Origin: Chitinophagaceae bacterium
GTDB lineage: Bacteria; Bacteroidota; Bacteroidia; Chitinophagales; Chitinophagaceae
Assembly (NCBI GenBank): GCA_023251335.1
Contig: JAHEZA010000066.1
Location: forward strand, 1 to 8,929
Length of the DNA stretch: 8,929 nt
Direction of reading: 5' to 3'
Shown: positions 6,673-8,929 of the stretch, piece after piece
How positions within the stretch are numbered: position 1 is the stretch's first letter
Layout of the letters: every line of letters begins with the position of its first letter
The notes under the pieces: model-generated
Database searches by the model: none
What the model was told of the DNA's origin: nothing
What the model saw: only the letters and a program-made list of their open reading frames with translations
Program-made: the position numbers and the translations under genes

Positions 6673-8100
6673 ATGACAGCATTAGAACTTTCAGAAATAC
6701 AGGCTTATCTTTTAAGCGATTATCAACAGATGGGCTATTCAAAATATTATCTTATGCAGGTGAAAGATGCGGCTGCTACAAAAAACTTTCTGGCCGCTAT
6801 TGCCCACGGCATTACCCACGCCAATGCAACCATTACAGATACTTGTTTTAATATTGGTTTTACCAGCAATGGTTTAAAACAATTGGGCTACAACGAAACT
6901 AATATGCATTCCTTTTCGCGGGAATTCAGGGAAGGCATGGTAACGGAGCATCGCCAGCGTTTACTGGGCAACTTTGAAAGCAGTGACCCTTCAAAATGGC
7001 AATGGGGGGCACCTGCTAATGACAGGATTGATTTGATACTGATGGTGTTTGGAAAAGATGAAGCAATTGCCGAAGATTTTTACAACGGGATAAAGGATAA
7101 ATTTGAAACTGCCTTATCTGTTATTCATATTTTAGACGGCAAAGCGATGCCTGATAACAGGGAGCATTTTGGGTTTCGGGATGGAATATCCCAACCTGTA
7201 ATAAAGGGCAGCGGTTTACCCCCGTGTGGTAATAATAATGATATTGAGCCTGGTGAATTTGTGCTGGGTTATAAAAATGAATACACTGTTTATCCGGATA
7301 CGGCATTGCTTAAAATTGCCCAGGGGAAACCCGAACTGCTTGCAGATAATGCCGAAGGCCTGGCAGATGAGCGAACCAAAGTAAAGTATAAAGATGTAGG
7401 GCAAAACGGCACCTATTTCGTTTTGCTGCAGCTACAACAAGATGTTGATGGTTTTTGGGAATTTTGGAAAAAACAAAGCGTTGAGACGGATGAAAAAAAA
7501 CGCAATGAAGAAGCTACAATGCTTGCAGCAAAAATGATGGGGCGCTGGCCGGGCGGGGCGCCATTGGTAAAATATGATAAAGACCCCGGCGTCGATGTAA
7601 CGGATGACAATTTTAAGTATGTAAAAGAAGATGCGTCAGGAAATAAATGTCCGTTTGGAGCACATATACGCCGCATGAACCCGCGTGATGTTTTTGAAGA
7701 GTCATCACCAAAAGTTTCATTGAGCCTTACCAGGCGCCATCGCATTATGCGGCGTGTACGCTCTTATGGTGAAGATTTTATCGGCTCAGCAGAAAACCAC
7801 AAACCCAATGGTGAAGTTGGTTTATTGTTTGGATGTTTTAATGCAAATATTTCCAAGCAGTTTGAGTTTCTTCAGTATACGTGGGGCAATTCGCCAAAAT
7901 TCAAAAGGCTTTATGCCGATCCCGACCCATTAATCGGTGTACGGGAAGACCCTGAAAAAAAGCTGGGGCAAATATTTACAATACCGCAGGCAACAACCAA
8001 TCGGGTAATTAGTGATATGCAAAGTTTTGTAACAGTAAAAGGCGGGGCATATTTCTTTTTTCCATCAATTACGGCAATAAAGTTCCTGGCAACTATTTAG
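6673..8100 (+). CDS. DyP-type heme peroxidase
   Basis: This complete 475-residue dye-decolorizing-type peroxidase uses heme and hydrogen peroxide to oxidise phenolic or dye-like substrates; the natural substrate is unknown. The family hallmark GxxDG is present as GFRDGISQP (167-175) with distal Asp170. The proximal heme ligand is His331 in CPFGAHIRRMNPR (326-338). The distal Arg is most likely R360 in RHRIMRRVRSYG (355-366). RWPGGAPL (291-298) and the C-terminal KGGAYFFFPSITAIKFLA (456-473) are typical. The length and the RHRIMRR region fit the longer 'advanced' bacterial and fungal DyPs (class C/D, V-type) rather than the roughly 300-residue EfeB/YfeX/DypB types. There is no Tat signal or other export signal, so it is probably cytoplasmic, unlike EfeB. 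It is co-transcribed with the membrane protein 10 bp upstream, and a GST-like gene follows after 118 bp. Confidence 0.93.
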   Translation: MTALELSEIQAYLLSDYQQMGYSKYYLMQVKDAAATKNFLAAIAHGITHANATITDTCFNIGFTSNGLKQLGYNETNMHSFSREFREGMVTEHRQRLLGNFESSDPSKWQWGAPANDRIDLILMVFGKDEAIAEDFYNGIKDKFETALSVIHILDGKAMPDNREHFGFRDGISQPVIKGSGLPPCGNNNDIEPGEFVLGYKNEYTVYPDTALLKIAQGKPELLADNAEGLADERTKVKYKDVGQNGTYFVLLQLQQDVDGFWEFWKKQSVETDEKKRNEEATMLAAKMMGRWPGGAPLVKYDKDPGVDVTDDNFKYVKEDASGNKCPFGAHIRRMNPRDVFEESSPKVSLSLTRRHRIMRRVRSYGEDFIGSAENHKPNGEVGLLFGCFNANISKQFEFLQYTWGNSPKFKRLYADPDPLIGVREDPEKKLGQIFTIPQATTNRVISDMQSFVTVKGGAYFFFPSITAIKFLATI

Positions 8101-8218
8101 GGCCGGGTTTAAAATTATTAGTGATGCCAGGTAATTATAATCAGCGCCACATCTTTTAACTTCCTGTAATTTACAAGGATTGAAAAGATAATTCTTTTAT
8201 AATAAAAATAAATTGTGC

Positions 8219-8929
8219 ATGGAATTAATCAACAATTTACCGGATAGTTCAGGCTTTAGAACCGATTTCTGTTATTCTAAGTCTGTACCCACGCTCATTA
8301 ATAGCAATACCGGCGCTGCTTCTGAAATTGCACGATGGGTGCTTGACCGCAATCATATACTTTATGCTAATGAAACGCATGCGTCGTGGAAAATACATTC
8401 CCTGGCAGATAAAGCTGCCGGTAAAAAGGGCAAAAAAAATTACCCGGTGCTCAAGATGACCGATGCATTTATTTATGGCATCGAAAGCATTATCATGTTT
8501 TGGGAAAAAAGATGTTTGCCGCAAGACAGGTTGTTACCTGAAGATAAAGCACAACTTGATAAAGTGCTTGACCTGTATTATCAATTCACCGATGATTTTT
8601 TTGCGGGGATGGTAGAAAAGTACATGTACAATATGTTGATCAGTTCAAAACGATTGGCCGGAAAAGTATTGAAACAGGGGATTCAATCTTCGGAGGGAGG
8701 TTTTTTCGGCTTGCGTTTTCCTGGTATTAAGAACATGCTTACACGCGACTATGAGCTTTTGGAAAATAACACTGATGAATGTATTGTTGAAATTAGAAAG
8801 GTTTTTGGCAAGGTAGACAAGATACTTGCTGACGGGAGAAAATATCTTACCGGTAATAAATTTACATTGGCTGACCTGGCCTTCGCTGCCATCGCGGCTC
8901 CTTTGATACTTCCGGAAGAATATGGCGGT
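8219..8929 (+). CDS. Glutathione-S-transferase-like protein (3' end outside window)
   Basis: The frame is open from ATG 8219 through the last base (237 codons), so the C-terminus is missing. The N-terminal part reads as a thioredoxin-like GST domain after an extension of about 22 residues: strand PTLINS (24-29), helix TGAASEIARWVLDRN (31-45), the cis-Pro loop YPVL (75-78) and the GIES turn (87-90) of the glutathione site. The helical C-terminal domain carries YLTGNKFTLADLAFAAI (209-225), the N-capping box typical of GSTs, with Asp219. The usual Ser/Cys-Pro at the start of the first helix is not obvious, so catalysis is uncertain and it may be a non-enzymatic relative. It follows the peroxidase by 118 bp without a clear terminator; it could be in the same transcript or have its own AT-rich promoter. 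Nothing else was recognised in 8101-8218. Confidence 0.8.
   Translation, partial: MELINNLPDSSGFRTDFCYSKSVPTLINSNTGAASEIARWVLDRNHILYANETHASWKIHSLADKAAGKKGKKNYPVLKMTDAFIYGIESIIMFWEKRCLPQDRLLPEDKAQLDKVLDLYYQFTDDFFAGMVEKYMYNMLISSKRLAGKVLKQGIQSSEGGFFGLRFPGIKNMLTRDYELLENNTDECIVEIRKVFGKVDKILADGRKYLTGNKFTLADLAFAAIAAPLILPEEYGG

Noticed and set aside
7413..7745. Minus-strand 110-codon frame inside the DyP peroxidase
   Set aside because: Antisense to conserved peroxidase motifs; no independent support.

Overview
The window is AT-rich and its genes start without Shine-Dalgarno sequences, usually behind A-rich leaders. Together with a membrane-anchored LytTR regulator and a His-rich CopB-type ATPase, this points to a member of the Bacteroidota, plausibly of the Chitinophagaceae/Sphingobacteriia kind. 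That placement is inference from style and gene types, not from a marker gene. All convincing genes are on the + strand.

Left part (1-3044): the window opens inside the last codons of an acyltransferase whose 3' end and downstream DNA (1-182) recur almost exactly at 2703-2884, at the end of a complete acyltransferase gene. Between the copies lie a gene-free stretch (54-520) with a palindrome and a diverged repeat block, a four-helix membrane LytTR transcription factor (521-1369) and an acyltransferase-3 family membrane protein (1574-2755). This suggests tandem duplication of an acyltransferase locus, although a contig-edge artefact is not excluded.

Middle (2885-5210): a short leader with two inverted repeats precedes a complete P1B-type copper-exporting ATPase of the CopB (CPH) class. 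It has a His-rich N-terminus and an unusual SEHY in place of the usual SEHP. A good intrinsic terminator follows at 5172-5210.

Right part (5316-8929): a 448-residue membrane protein made of two copies of one domain on either side of a hydrophobic segment lies 10 bp upstream of a complete DyP-type heme peroxidase. After 118 bp comes a glutathione-S-transferase-like protein that runs off the window. The first two genes are almost certainly co-transcribed and the third may be. I read this as a redox or heme-peroxidase module whose first member is an undescribed partner of the peroxidase; this is the most interesting part of the window.
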